A stretch of 64,000 nt of DNA, taken from contig NW_026946359.1 in the NCBI RefSeq assembly GCF_035222275.1, forward strand, positions 4,340,001 to 4,404,000. Direction: 5' to 3'. The notes beneath the pieces were generated by a model. The model made no database searches, had not been told where the DNA came from, and saw nothing but the letters and a program-made list of their open reading frames with translations. The position numbers and the translations under genes are program-made. Below are positions 12,601 to 24,041 of the stretch, one piece after another. Each line of letters opens with the position of its first letter. The stretch's first letter is position 1. This stretch comes from Podospora bellae-mahoneyi. Lineage: Eukaryota > Ascomycota > Sordariomycetes > Sordariales > Podosporaceae.

Positions 12601-15600
12601 ACACGGTGAGCAAGAAGACGTCGTGGATCGGCGCCGTGTTCCTCATCGGCTGGTTCATCCTCTCGTACTTTATTCTCATCAACATGTTCATTGCTGTCAT
12701 CCAGGAGAACTTCGATGTGGGAGAGGACATGAAGCGCCTTGAGCAAGTGAAGGCGTTTTTGCAACGGAGAGAGCTGGGCGGTTCGTCCAATCTGGCCTTG
12801 TCCAAAGTCTTTGGCTTCGGCCGGTCCAAGCACCGCTCAGACCCTCTTGATCAGGGCACGGGAATGATAGATATGTTGTTCAAAGAAGGGTTCGTTCGCG
12901 AATTTCTCGACGAAAGCTTGGACCCTTTGGAGACTACAGATGGCCAAGCACCACCTCGGGCAACAACCACATACAACGGTAATGTCAAACCAGGATTCCT
13001 CTCCGCCATATGGGGCCACTTGGTGACCAAGTTTACCAGCCGAGAGCCCAATCCATTCTACTCCAACATCCGCTTCGAGGCGGCCAACGCGACTTTGGAT
13101 CCTGGCCAGCTCGCCCGCCAGGCTGTGAGCGCAACGGCGGCCCGGCGCAAAGCACAGCGGGAGTATCTGATGCGCCATCCAAATTACAATACGTCTCTGT
13201 TCATCTTCAAGCCACGAAATCCTATCCGCCGTCTCTGTCAGAAGATGGTGGGCCCGGGCCGCGGTACTGAGCGCTTTGAAGGTGTTCAGCCGAATAAGTA
13301 CGCATGGTACACCTTCTCAGCCCTGATTTACGCTGCCATTGTTGCCATGGTCATTCTCGCTTGCATCACGACTCCCCTCTACCAGAAGGAATACTTTCAA
13401 GACAAGGACAAAACCAAGGTCAACTGGTTCGTGTGGTCAGATATGGCGTTTGCCATCGTGTTTACAGCCGAAGCGGGCATCAAAATCATTGCGGACGGCT
13501 TCATGTGGACTCCGAATGCGTACTTCCGCAGTACATGGGGCGCTATTGATGCCATCGTGTTGGTTACCCTGTGGATCAACGTCATCACGCTGTTTACCCA
13601 AAACGGAGAGGTATCCCGCGCCGTCGGTGCATTCAAGGCTCTCAGGGCGCTGCGATTATTGAATGTCAGCGATAGCGCCAGAGAAACGTTTCATTCGTTG
13701 CTCATTGTTGGGGGTTGGAAGATATTGAGTGTGAGTGTTCCTGTTTGTTCCCAGGCCATCATCTGACCAAACGCTGATTATTTCTTCCTTTAGGCTGCTT
13801 TTGTGTCCATATCGCTCTTGATTCCATTCGCAATCTACGGCCTGAATCTGTTCAACGGGAAGATGGTCTCTTGCAACGATGGGCAAGATATTATAAACCT
13901 CAGTGACTGTGTCGGCGAGTATTTCGCAACCCCGTTCAACAACGAATGGCCTATGCTTGCGCCCAGAGTGGCAGACAACCCCTTCTTCAATTTTGACGAC
14001 TTTGGATCGTCCCTTTTTATTCTGTTTCAGATTGTCAGTCAAGAAGGGTGGACGGACGTCTCCTTTGCAGCACAGGCCATCACCGGCCAGGGACTTCAAC
14101 CGTTAGGCGCGCCGCCATATCCGGCCGAGGGCAACGCGTTGTTCTTCGTCGTCTTCAACCTCATGGCCACCGTCTTTGTGCTCACCTTGTTCATTTCTGT
14201 CTTTATGCGAAACTACACGGAGCAAACCGGCGTCGCCTTCCTGACGGCCGAACAGCGCTCGTGGCTCGAGTTGAGGAAGCTCCTCAGACAAATCTCGCCT
14301 TCCAAAAATGCTTACGACGACAGCAAGAACAAGTGGAAGATCTGGTGTCATAAGCGCGCCATCGAGAAGCGAGGGAAATGGTATCTTGCCATCACGTCGG
14401 TTCTCGTTTTCCACCTTATCCTGCTGCTTTCGGAATTCTACAACGAGCCTGAGTGGTGGAGGTGGACCCGAGATGGTTTATTCTTGCTGTTCACGCTCAT
14501 TTACATCGTCAACATCATCATTCGCATTGTCGGCCTTGGCTGGACGCGGTTCCGGCGGAGCTCATGGGACTTGTTCTCTCTGGTCGCGGTTACGGGCACT
14601 TTCGCCACGTCAATTCTCTTCCTCACGGACCAGATGCAGGACACGTACATTCAACTACATAAGTTCTTCTTGGTGGCGCTTGTTCTCCTGCTGATCCCCC
14701 GGAATGACGCACTAGACCAGCTTTTCAAGACGGCAGCTGCCAGTTTGACGACCATTGGCAGCCTTCTTGCTACGTGGCTGATCTTCTTCCTGGTGTTCGC
14801 TATAGCGCTGACGCAGACGTTCAGCCTTACCCGCTTTGGCAGCGGGGAGGATGGCAACATCAACTTGCGAACAGTACCTCACGCTCTGATCCTCCTCTTT
14901 AGGTTCAGTTGCGGCGAGGGCTGGAACGAAGTCATGGAGGATTTTGCACAGATCAAACCCCCGCTCTGCGTAGAGAGTCCTATTTTCTCTGAGAGCGATT
15001 GCGGTAGCACTGCTTGGGCTAGAACCCTGTTTGTTGCCTGGAACATCATTAGCATGTATCTCTTTGTCAGTTTGTTTGTGTCGCTGATTTATGAGAGTTT
15101 CTCGTATGTGTATCAGCGGACCAGCGGCTTAGCGGTGGTTGAGCGCGACGAGATTAGACGCTTCAAGGAGGCCTGGCGAAGTGTCGATCCACTAGGCACT
15201 GGATTCATCAGCAAGGAGGCTTTTCCCCGACTTTTAGGCGAGCTCTCTGGTGTGTTCGAGATGCGTATTTACGAGGCTGAGGACTCGGTCCGTAGCATTC
15301 TGGAAGACGTGCGTAAGGATAACGATGCGGCGAGCACCAGACACGCTTCTGTCGTCAGCAAGAGCCAGTACCAGACTGGTGTCGACCTGGCCAAGCTGAA
15401 TGAGCGGCTGTCCAAGATTGATGTTCAAAAAGTGCGCGCACGCCGCCATCGTTTCAACATATTCTTCGAAGAGGTCATGGTGTCTGCTGACCCCGAGAGA
15501 GGTATCTCGTTCACGACGGTGCTGATGATTTTAGCACATTACAACATTATTAATGACAGCAAGAGTCTCAGGTAAGTTTTCTTCTTGCCCAAACCTGTCA

Positions 15601-16262
15601 CAACAAATTGATGATACGCTAACACATTGTAACCTAGACTTGATGAGTTTCTGCGTCGAAAATTGCGCTTGCAGCGTGTCGAGGAAGAAGTCCGACGTCG
15701 TATCGTGCTAGGCTTCTTTGATATGCTGTACTATTCGCGACAGTTCAAGCGCCACATGCAATCGAAACAAAACGCGCGCATGACGGCTATCCCGCAGTTG
15801 GATGTGCCTGAGATTCTGGTGGACAACGAAGAGGAGCGGCGGGAACGTAATACGGTTGCGGGCGTACCAGAGGAGGCCGGTATCGGCACGCTTACAGAAG
15901 AGGGCGCCACTCTTCTCGCTGCGGCGGCAGCTGACAACAATGGGCGGGCGCGGAGCTGGTCTGGTCTTGGAGCGGATCTGTCGTCTTATGACACGTCCTA
16001 CGGCCACCCGCTTGCTGGCCCACGGACATCAAAACCGTCTTCCTCGGGACACCAAGCTCAGCGCAGCGGGTTCAGCTTCGACCTCCCTGACCCGGCAGAC
16101 GGCGCCCAGGATGACGAGGCCACCAGTCCGATAGGGAGACGGGGTAGCTCGGTGAGCCCAGCGGTGGTTAGGGACATGTTGGACGATTCTGTGTGGGTGG
16201 AGAGCATACGGAGAAGTGCCACGATGAGAAAGAGCGGTTGGGGACCGTCGGGGGGGTTCTAA
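9675..16262 (+). CDS. cch1: Cch1 voltage-gated calcium channel alpha subunit
   Basis: Three coding exons (9675-13730, 13794-15571, 15638-16262), with introns of 63 and 66 nt, encode about 2152 residues, the usual Cch1 size. Four ion-channel repeats follow a long Ser/Pro-rich cytoplasmic N-terminus, with S1 segments starting near residues 363, 785, 1210 and 1549. Arg-rich S4 segments are clear in repeats I (RMLSCLRIIRLLALTKG) and III (AFKALRALRLLN), weaker in II and almost lost in IV. The pore loops read MSANTFSDL, LSSEGWTEI, VSQEGWTDV and SCGEGWNEV, so the selectivity ring is Asn-Glu-Glu-Glu. A degenerate EF-hand-like stretch (DPLGTGFISKEAF) lies near residue 1810. In fungi Cch1 works with Mid1 in the plasma membrane for high-affinity calcium uptake under stress and mating. 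The start lies in a good CACCATGA context. Confidence 0.96.
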
Positions 16263-18107
16263 GCTATAATGTCAAGCTTACTGGGTATGGAGTCAAAAGA
16301 GACGGTTGATCTATGGCGTTTGGGTGCGGGTTTATCTTGACCTCATGATTTCGACGATCAAGGGAGGAGCATTGTCATTTTTTAAAGCATTGGCGCACCA
16401 GGACCTGGGGGTTTGGATTGACGTCCTCACTACCGAAACATGTGCAGATGGAAAGTATTGCTAATATTTACGATGTAGAATAGGGAACAGCCTTTCAAGA
16501 ATGGTGATAGATGGAGACAAACCAACGGCTCGCGTTCTATTTTGGAATGGAAACGTTTTCAGAAGAACAGGTTCGACCACAAAGACTTCAGGCGTGGCAT
16601 GGTGCACATAATAATAGGGAGATCGTAAGGGGCTCAATCATGGCGCCACCATACCGGCTGATGCGATGATGGTCTTCAATGCAAGGTGAGCAGTTGTCCA
16701 AACCTGGCCCACAGCGAAACTGTTGGGAAAGGGAGGGAGGGCTATGGAAGGCCCAACCGAGAGCCATTATTTGCATATTTCCAGAAGCTTTCGAAGGTAT
16801 CAAACGAAGATGGACACATTTGGTGTTTGTCAGAAATCCGTCTGAAGTAGAGAGTGGTGTGGCAAAGCGAGCTTCTGAAACAAGCCGTGCACGCCATTTT
16901 GTTAGCACAACACAGCAACGTCAAGTCCCTGAGGTGCAGGGTCGCTGAGCCAAGGCCCCCTAACACGGAGCCCGCGATGACCATGAGGTTCCGATGTTAG
17001 TGGGTGTCTTTCTTGGCTGGGGAAGCTCACCTGTAACGGACGATCACACGCAGAACAGGGGGTCGACTTACTGGGCCTGGTCCCACGACTGGTTACTCGA
17101 TGTTGATATTAGGGTTTGCGTGCGATGATGCGGCAAAACTAACAGCAAGGCAGCGACCACGACGAAAGAAGCTATCGTCAAGCACTTGGGATGCGCTTGT
17201 TGACGGCTCTGATGGCTTCCCGGCGGCGACTTCCCGGCAAATACTACTCCTGCCTCGGCGAAAATGCCAGTGATTGTGCATGTTGTTTCACGCCCGATTT
17301 TGGATGTGGGGCTCACCTGTCGATTGTTTCATGGCTGACTTGGTTGGGAGTTACAGTCTTCTTGCCCGCTGTCATGTCTAGAACCTTGTGCTCTCAACTC
17401 TAGCAAGTCGAAGCTAGGCCTTGCTTTGCGGCCTCTTATCTCCGCGACGAGAATCCATTGTTGGGGATCCTCGGCTGCGCCAGATTGATGTGCAATTGAG
17501 CAGCATGTCTTCAAGGGCGATCGCATAAGAGTCATGGTGTTGAGTCTGGGTGAGCTCCCTTCTTAAGGGACACCCATCCCAGCAACGTGCATAACAGATG
17601 TTTTTGCAGTTCCTGTTACCCCCACTTTCGACTAATCCACTCCGGTTCTTGTCTATCCGTCCGAGCTAGGCTGTGCCTACTCCTGCATTGTTTTGTATCC
17701 TACCGTCCCCCCTGGCGGACTCCCCTTGCAACACCACTCAGATCCCTCACCTTTGCCCCTCAACATACAACATCAACTCCTGATTACTTAAAGTGAGCGG
17801 TTTCCCAGCTCGGCATCTTAAGAGAGAGTCTTTGTGTTTGTCCCCCTCGGCCTTCCCAAAACCGTTGCTAACTACCAAGAGGCAGTTTTGCCAAATCTTC
17901 TTCGTGATCTTCTAGATCGTCCCGTCTTTTAAGAAATCACAATAAATAAGCCTTTGGCTTCGCTCAACATTCGCTTTTGACAAGCCTTGCCTCATTCACT
18001 TCTTCAGGCTGTGCCTCCTCAACTTTATCTCAAACGACCTTTAAGACCACAACACCAACATTCTTTCTCATCCAACCTCACCAACCCTCCATTCTTCCAC
18101 CGTCAAG
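16263..18107. other. Intergenic region downstream of cch1 / leader of the small protein gene
   Basis: No convincing coding region. Open frames here are under 110 codons and mutually overlapping. The last 500 bases (17,600-18,107) are CT-rich with few ATGs, consistent with the promoter and a long 5' leader for the small gene at 18108. Confidence 0.4.
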
Positions 18108-18389
18108 ATGCATTCCCCTTCCCGCTTCCAGACCATCGCGGCCCGCTTCTCGCCTCACAAGCTTCGCACCTCGTTCCGCCGGTCCTCCTCTGCTTCCACC
18201 TCTTCCCGTGCCAGCAGTGACCGGATGTCGTTCACATCACAAGCCAGCTCCCCAGTCGAGACAATCAACAGCATTGTGCTCCGCCAGAAATCGTTCGACC
18301 TGGACGGCGATGAGAAGGACCTGTTTGTCCTCGAGCCGAGACCGGCCGCCACGTTTTGCAGTCTTGAGGCTCGCATGTCGTCCTTTTAA
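18108..18389 (+). CDS. Small conserved-looking fungal protein, 93 residues
   Basis: A single-exon frame of 93 codons begins after a long pyrimidine-rich leader (CGTCAAGATGC context). The N-terminal half is basic and serine-rich (SRFQTIAARFSPHKLRTSFR, then SSSASTSSRASS). The C-terminal half has a compact acidic-hydrophobic core, RQKSFDLDGDEKDLFVLEPRP. That S-x-D-L-D...FVLEPRP pattern, followed by a short tail ending in E-x-R-M, resembles a family of short uncharacterised proteins I recall from filamentous ascomycetes. There is no signal peptide or membrane segment. I know of no function. The long leader and downstream trailer suggest an abundant or highly regulated transcript, but that is inference. 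Confidence 0.62.
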   Translation: MHSPSRFQTIAARFSPHKLRTSFRRSSSASTSSRASSDRMSFTSQASSPVETINSIVLRQKSFDLDGDEKDLFVLEPRPAATFCSLEARMSSF

Positions 18390-18401
18390 GTTGGGGGAAT
18401 G

Positions 18402-18439
18402 GCACACACGCGCGCACACACATACACACACACACACAT
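18402..18439. repeat. (CA)n microsatellite
   Basis: An imperfect CA dinucleotide run with CGCG and CATA interruptions lies directly downstream of the small gene stop, probably inside its 3' UTR. Confidence 0.85.
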
Positions 18440-20911
18440 GGTGTGGATTACACCAACACAGACACAACGCACGCACACAAATGAAACGATTCTTACGACG
18501 AAGACGCAACAACACACCACGCGGTACTGAGAAGTGGCAAGTTTAGTTTTATGAGCAAAACAAGGGGGAAAAAAGAGGTGGATAATGGTCTTCCAGTGCT
18601 GGAAACTCCGACATATACACAACATCTTTCATCCAGTCCTCTACATCACTTTTCACGACACTCATTTTTTATACGAAAGTTTTAGGGATTATGGTTTTTA
18701 CGGGCGGACTGACACATACGGACGGATGATGCCGACAAAGATACCGGCCGGCGTTTTCCTTTGGGAGCAAGAGTCATGAAGAGATTTGTTTTATGGCTCA
18801 GACTATTGGTGGCTGATTTTTGGGATATATTTTGGGGTATCTTTTTCTGGAGCAAAGGCAATGCCATACCCCGTAGAAAAGGGGGCGGGTGGCTGCCGTG
18901 CATGTTTAATGCTTTTCTACGCTTGTGTGAGAAAGTTTGGTTCTGATATGGTTTTGTCAGACTAGCCTTCTTGCATCTTGTCTTGCGACAAACTTCAATC
19001 AAAAATCTGGCTTTTTTTTGCAGCCTTTGAAACTAGCACAACTCTTGGACCATTTCTCTCTCTCTCCTTTTGCTTGTGATCTTGGGTTTGATGCAATGGT
19101 TACCGTCGGCTATGTGAAGAGGAATGTTGTGCGCGCATGGACAGCAGCGGGATGCAGGTCAAGATGCGATGCATTGCAGATGCAAAACAGACTTCTCGTC
19201 TGAGCATGCAAGGCACCGATCGATCGTTCTGGGCTTGAGCTCTCGAACTCCTCATTGTTGCCACTGACTCGGTTCCTGTCTGAGGTTCCGGAAGCAAGCA
19301 CAAATTTCGAAACACCGATGGGCACTTTTGGATTTTGGATAAGGGACGGAGATCGGAGACGGGGATTGGTCTCCCATTGCGGGGCCGGAGAACCCAACTG
19401 TAAAAGCCGATATAGGTATGTGGCCGGGCCTCTCCGCTCTGGCTTTGTCGCGCTTCACCGCAACGAAAAGTCTCCAAACCCTCTTCCGAGGAGGAGGTTG
19501 GTCTCGGCTTTGCGAAAGGGACGAAAAACGGACGTGCAGCGGACGAGATAAGATTTTGATCTAACTTGATCCAGGGCTTCCATGTGGGACCACCAAAAGG
19601 CCAGCGAACGAGACGTCTTTCTCGGCGCTTACACAATTCATCGTGTGTTGGGCCACTCAGAGTTGAGACTGCACATTTGAGCAAATCCAAGGAGACGGTG
19701 GAGGTTTTGTACAGCTGGCAATTCCACCCCCGTGTTCCCCGAACAGGGCGAGCAAATCCGGGGTGTTGCTCTCGCCTTGTTGCACCTGCGAGATGGGGGC
19801 CAGCATGTGCCTGGTGACCAGCTAGACGTACGTAAGTGGGAGCCGATGCAAGCGTGGGTCGGGCACCAAAGGGGGAGAATGTTCGAGGGCACCTCCCACA
19901 GGCAGATTAAGGTTGAACCACTGGCAGTGGCGGCAGGTAGGTAGGTGGTGCGGGTGCAGACACTGCCATGACATGTTCTTTCCCACCTTGATCGCATTCT
20001 GCATCAATCCTATTGGAGCCGGTTGAGACTAGACACGACACTGCTTCCTGTTTACTTAAGATCGATGGGAAACCCCGAACCACTGTCTATCATGACGCTC
20101 CTGGCCAGACACTCCCCTGGCTCTGCTGCTCTCACCTCACTGATCAAACATCTCCGCCGATCTGGCATCATCGACATCCTCATCTCTTGGAGAGCATCCA
20201 CAGTTTACTGTATTGTCTCCCCGATATCAATTCTGAAAACAGTCCCACGGAATTCAGCCGCTCGTCTGATGAACACAGTCCGGAGGGTCTATCGCAGCAA
20301 CAGATCAAAGATGGCAGGACCACAGACGAAACCTTTGCCAAAGGGCCGGCAATCCTACACTGCTCGTGAAACAACACCAATGTCGACGACAACAAAAGGA
20401 AGGATGATAGATTCCAGGGTGATGAAGCGGCAAAGCCAAACTACCATGGCGAAGAGACACAAAGTGTCAGTTGTAGCATCACATTACAGTCCGCATCCAA
20501 GACACAAAAGTAAGCACTTCTTTCAGATCTCACTTTTGCAGCTTGAAAAAGCATTGTTTTCTGTCTCTTTTCATCGGTGTTTTGGCTCTTCATCAGTGTG
20601 AGCTGTGCCTTTGGTTTACTGTTTCTCTGGTTTTCGTCCGAGCTATTATGTTGCTCTCTGCGTCAACGAAGCCTTGCAGGCTGGAAGAGCAACTTGTTCA
20701 CGTGTGGACCTTCCAGCGGCGACAAGTGAATAGAATGGTTCTCTCTAGTACTATTGTTTGTTCAAGTGAATAGCCCTCAGTCACGCCAAACCTCTGCCTT
20801 TTCAGTCCTCCCACTTTTTCACCCATCAAGTTTCGCCGGAACTGTCACTAACGAAGGACCATCGAAAATACAGATCTCGAGGATTTCCTCATAACCAAGA
20901 TCTTCCCAGAC
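18440..20911. other. Intergenic region
   Basis: About 2.5 kb without a supportable gene. The largest frames (19100-19690 minus, 20023-20601 plus) have no domain, no convincing splice partners and overlapping frames on the other strand. The start of the interval is probably the 3' UTR of the small gene; the end is the promoter and leader of the gene at 20912. Confidence 0.4.
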
Positions 20912-21808
20912 ATGTATTTAGGCAACTTCGTGAACATCCTTCAGTTCAACCACCAGGGAGTCGCAGCCCAGGGCTCTTCTGATTCTGAACCCAAGACCCA
21001 GCTATCGTCTCGACGCGCCAACCCTTGCTCGTTCCGCACGCTTCTCAATGACGGCGCTTCATCTTGCGATTCTCTCAGCAGCAGCACCTTTGAGGAGTTG
21101 GACAGTGGAGACATTCGATTTGACGACTCCGAGTGTATCTCCATCGGCCGCACCCTAGGGAACGTCCCAAACCATCAGTTGCAGAAGCGTGTGGACAGCG
21201 GCATTGTTCTTGAGACGCAAGGTTGTAATCTTTACTCAGTTCCCGCGGACCTTCTTGCGCCGGAAAATGAGCAATGTGACGAAACCATGGGCGACTATAG
21301 CTGTATTGAGCAAGACATCGACATGGCGATCTGTTCACCCATCTTCACTACACAAGACCACACGTTCAAGCGATCATTCAGCGCAAACGAGTTCCCGGCC
21401 GCCAGTAACCTGTCAGGCGTTTCAGAATCCGACAAGCAGGTGTTTGGCTCAATGGAGGCAATGAACATGCCATTCTCCTTGAACGAACCCGTTTTGAGAA
21501 GATACAAAAGATTCCCTTTCCGCGACCACGATGCCGCCAAGGACGATGAAGACGATGACATGTCCATCATTTCCGACTTCTCGCTCATTCCCAGCTACCC
21601 CCCTGGCGGAATCGACCAACAGTACAAAGTCAAAGTCAAAGTCGGCCGGGCAACCTTTAAGCGACTTCTCAAGATCCAGGCGAAGGTTGCCACCAAGACT
21701 GTTCGCCATATCAAGCGATCCTGTCGCGAGGCCATGGGGCAGGCTTTTGACCATTCCAGCCCCGTCTATAAACCGGCTACCTGTGTCCGTGTTGGGGGTG
21801 CCTGTTAA
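20912..21808 (+). CDS. Hypothetical protein, 298 residues
   Basis: One uninterrupted frame with codon usage like its neighbours and a plausible start (CAGACATGTATT). I do not recognise the family. The first two thirds are acidic and serine-rich with low-complexity tracts (CDSLSSSTFEELDSGD). A very acidic patch at about residues 206-220 (KDDEDDD) is followed by SIISDFSLIPSYPPGG. The last 60 residues are strongly basic and probably helical (KVKVKVGRATFKRLLKIQ, then VRHIKRSCREAM). There is no signal peptide, membrane segment or catalytic motif. The acidic-then-basic polarity could suit a nuclear or membrane-peripheral protein, but nothing in the sequence decides this. The coding call rests on length and composition only. 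Confidence 0.6.
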   Translation: MYLGNFVNILQFNHQGVAAQGSSDSEPKTQLSSRRANPCSFRTLLNDGASSCDSLSSSTFEELDSGDIRFDDSECISIGRTLGNVPNHQLQKRVDSGIVLETQGCNLYSVPADLLAPENEQCDETMGDYSCIEQDIDMAICSPIFTTQDHTFKRSFSANEFPAASNLSGVSESDKQVFGSMEAMNMPFSLNEPVLRRYKRFPFRDHDAAKDDEDDDMSIISDFSLIPSYPPGGIDQQYKVKVKVGRATFKRLLKIQAKVATKTVRHIKRSCREAMGQAFDHSSPVYKPATCVRVGGAC

Positions 21809-24041
21809 GCTGAGGAGAAATACAGCAGCTGTTGATATACAATAAATTTTGGAGTTTGTTATTCCACAAGAGTCACTCGCTATTTATCACCCACCTCATT
21901 TTTGGACTCACCACACCTATCACCCAGCACCAAGACCTGAATGCGACTGCTCGGCACAATACAGTACCAACCGAGATCCCGACATCATGATATCACAGCA
22001 TGTCACAGTCAAGGACTACGCGCAAGGGATGGCAGATCCGTCAAGTAGAGCACCATGAAGAAGCAAGTGTATCATCCACAGGCTTTTTTGCCTCGTTTTC
22101 CGGTTTGACAATGGCACTGGTTTCTCGCCAGCATCACCACAGTCAAGATGCCAGATACTGGACCCCCGACAGCTGTGGCCTTTACCGAGGAGGATCCTAC
22201 GATATCCAAACCGTACAAGACAGAAGAGCGCAATGGATCAAGCACCGGCTATTTTGCAAGGAGCGAAGGAACGGCATGGGAGGGGGAATTGGCATGAAGA
22301 GGGACAAAAAGCGAATTTGGGAGACTCGCAAGGAGAGGAAACTTTCGGGCGGAGAATGGGAGTGAGGTTGGAGAGTAGAGGGAGGGAGGGAGAGCTACAA
22401 CAGCAATCAAACGGTACTCTGCTTCACAAAGGGAACAACCCCAGCGGTCATTCTACATCCTCTCGCTGCTCGCTTTTCCTTCGCGGTTCGATTCGTTTTT
22501 CTCTTTTGTGTTATTGCGCAGCATCCCTTTGGGAATGGGTTTTACCACTTGGGCATCGGTTATCGGAGTTTGGTCGGGCTGGGTTGGGTTGGGCACGGAA
22601 AAATACATTTGATACCCCCTTGTTGATATTCTAGAGAATTCACCTGCTTTTCTTTTTTGCTTTTACCCCTGGTTTTGCACGTTGTGTTTTTGCCATTTGA
22701 TAGGCTATTTTTTTTATTCTTTTCTTTTTTGGCGGGGGCAGCACTGGATGGTTGTGACGGTATGGCACCTCAGGCAGCTAAACATATTCTGATGTTGAAT
22801 AGTGACCATAGGCATAATAGTAATACATTGACGATTTAAGTTGTGATGAAGGCCATCTTGCTTTGGGTGCTGCATGTCAACCCACCCCACGTCTGCTGTT
22901 AAAGAACAAGACAACCTCCTGTCTCACAGAATGTCCAGTTCGATCATCACAAGTAAACTTTAGGTTGTTGCGGCTTCATGATACTGACTGGCCTGCACCC
23001 CTTCACAGCATCGCGGTATTCCTCAGTGTTCGTAACTCTCCCTCTCTTCTCTGTGATCTATCTCTGTACACATATACATACACTTCACCCAGCCCCCTCT
23101 TGCCACATCATCATTAACCCTGTCTGCCTTCACAAAAACAACAGAAACACACAGAAACACAACAAACACAATCCCCAAAAACACCAATGTACAATGCAAT
23201 GCTTTCATTCCCGATGCTGCCGTCCAGAAACCCATCATCGCCTACAAGTAAACCGACAGACAGACAGATACTATATGTACACGATTTTTTTACCCCCTCA
23301 CCAACCCCCCGTTGCGGCCTCTCCACTTTCCTATCCCTTCTTTCCTGTACCTGTGTGAAAGATATGTGTACCCTTTCTTCCTTTCCTTCCTTCTTCCCAA
23401 TAAGTCTGCTCCTTTTCTCCGCCCGTTTCCCCTGCTGTCTCAAATCTTGTCCGGAACCGCTTCCAATGTGCCATTAACATGCAACGATAGAAGCAACCGG
23501 GGCGAGAGCGAGAGACCCCATCCCAATCTCCGGTTCTAATCGGTGTCGTTGCTGTCCCCCTGAACAGAACAACGACGAGATTCCAGCGATAGCAAAGCTG
23601 AGGGGTGAAAGAACAAAGTCATGGTACAAAAATCATGACAACGAGCAAACTAGGTAATAAAATAAACCAGACCCGAAACACCATCTCGTCTGCCCCATGA
23701 CACCGGGCGCCGCCGCGATAAAAATCGACTTTGTGACAAAAAATAAGAACAATGAACAAAAACCCTGCCCATGCCGTATGAAAAAGAAGTAAAGACGCCC
23801 GGCTTTGATACTGAAAGACGCCTCCGCCAATTAACCTTCAGTGGATATCCGTGATGATGAAGTGACGATAGCAAAAACACCCAGGCCTGTCGTGGCCGGG
23901 TGTCCAAAAAATCCAGATGCCGAACATGGAACCATGATCTATAGCTAATCATGACGTGTCGTCAATGCGCCGAATCCAACCACAGAGTGGTATCCTGAGA
24001 CTGTACAAGACTGGACATCAGAGGTTTAGAAGGGCCAACAG
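21809..24041. other. Intergenic region
   Basis: No gene is supported over 2.2 kb between convergent genes. The interval has pyrimidine-rich low-complexity stretches (for example 23,020-23,120 and 23,280-23,440) and several short unsupported frames. It probably contains the 3' UTRs of the flanking plus- and minus-strand genes. Confidence 0.4.

Noticed and set aside
19100-19690. Minus-strand frame of 196 codons
   Set aside because: No domain, several competing frames, no conserved-looking segment.
20023-20601. Plus-strand frame of 192 codons
   Set aside because: Low-complexity basic composition, overlapping frames on both strands and no plausible join to the gene at 20912.
22485-22495. GGTTCGATTCG resembling a tRNA B box
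   Set aside because: No A box at proper spacing and no cloverleaf arms; not a tRNA.
22233-22634. Plus-strand frame of 133 codons
   Set aside because: Composition changes abruptly along the frame and nothing resembles a protein family.
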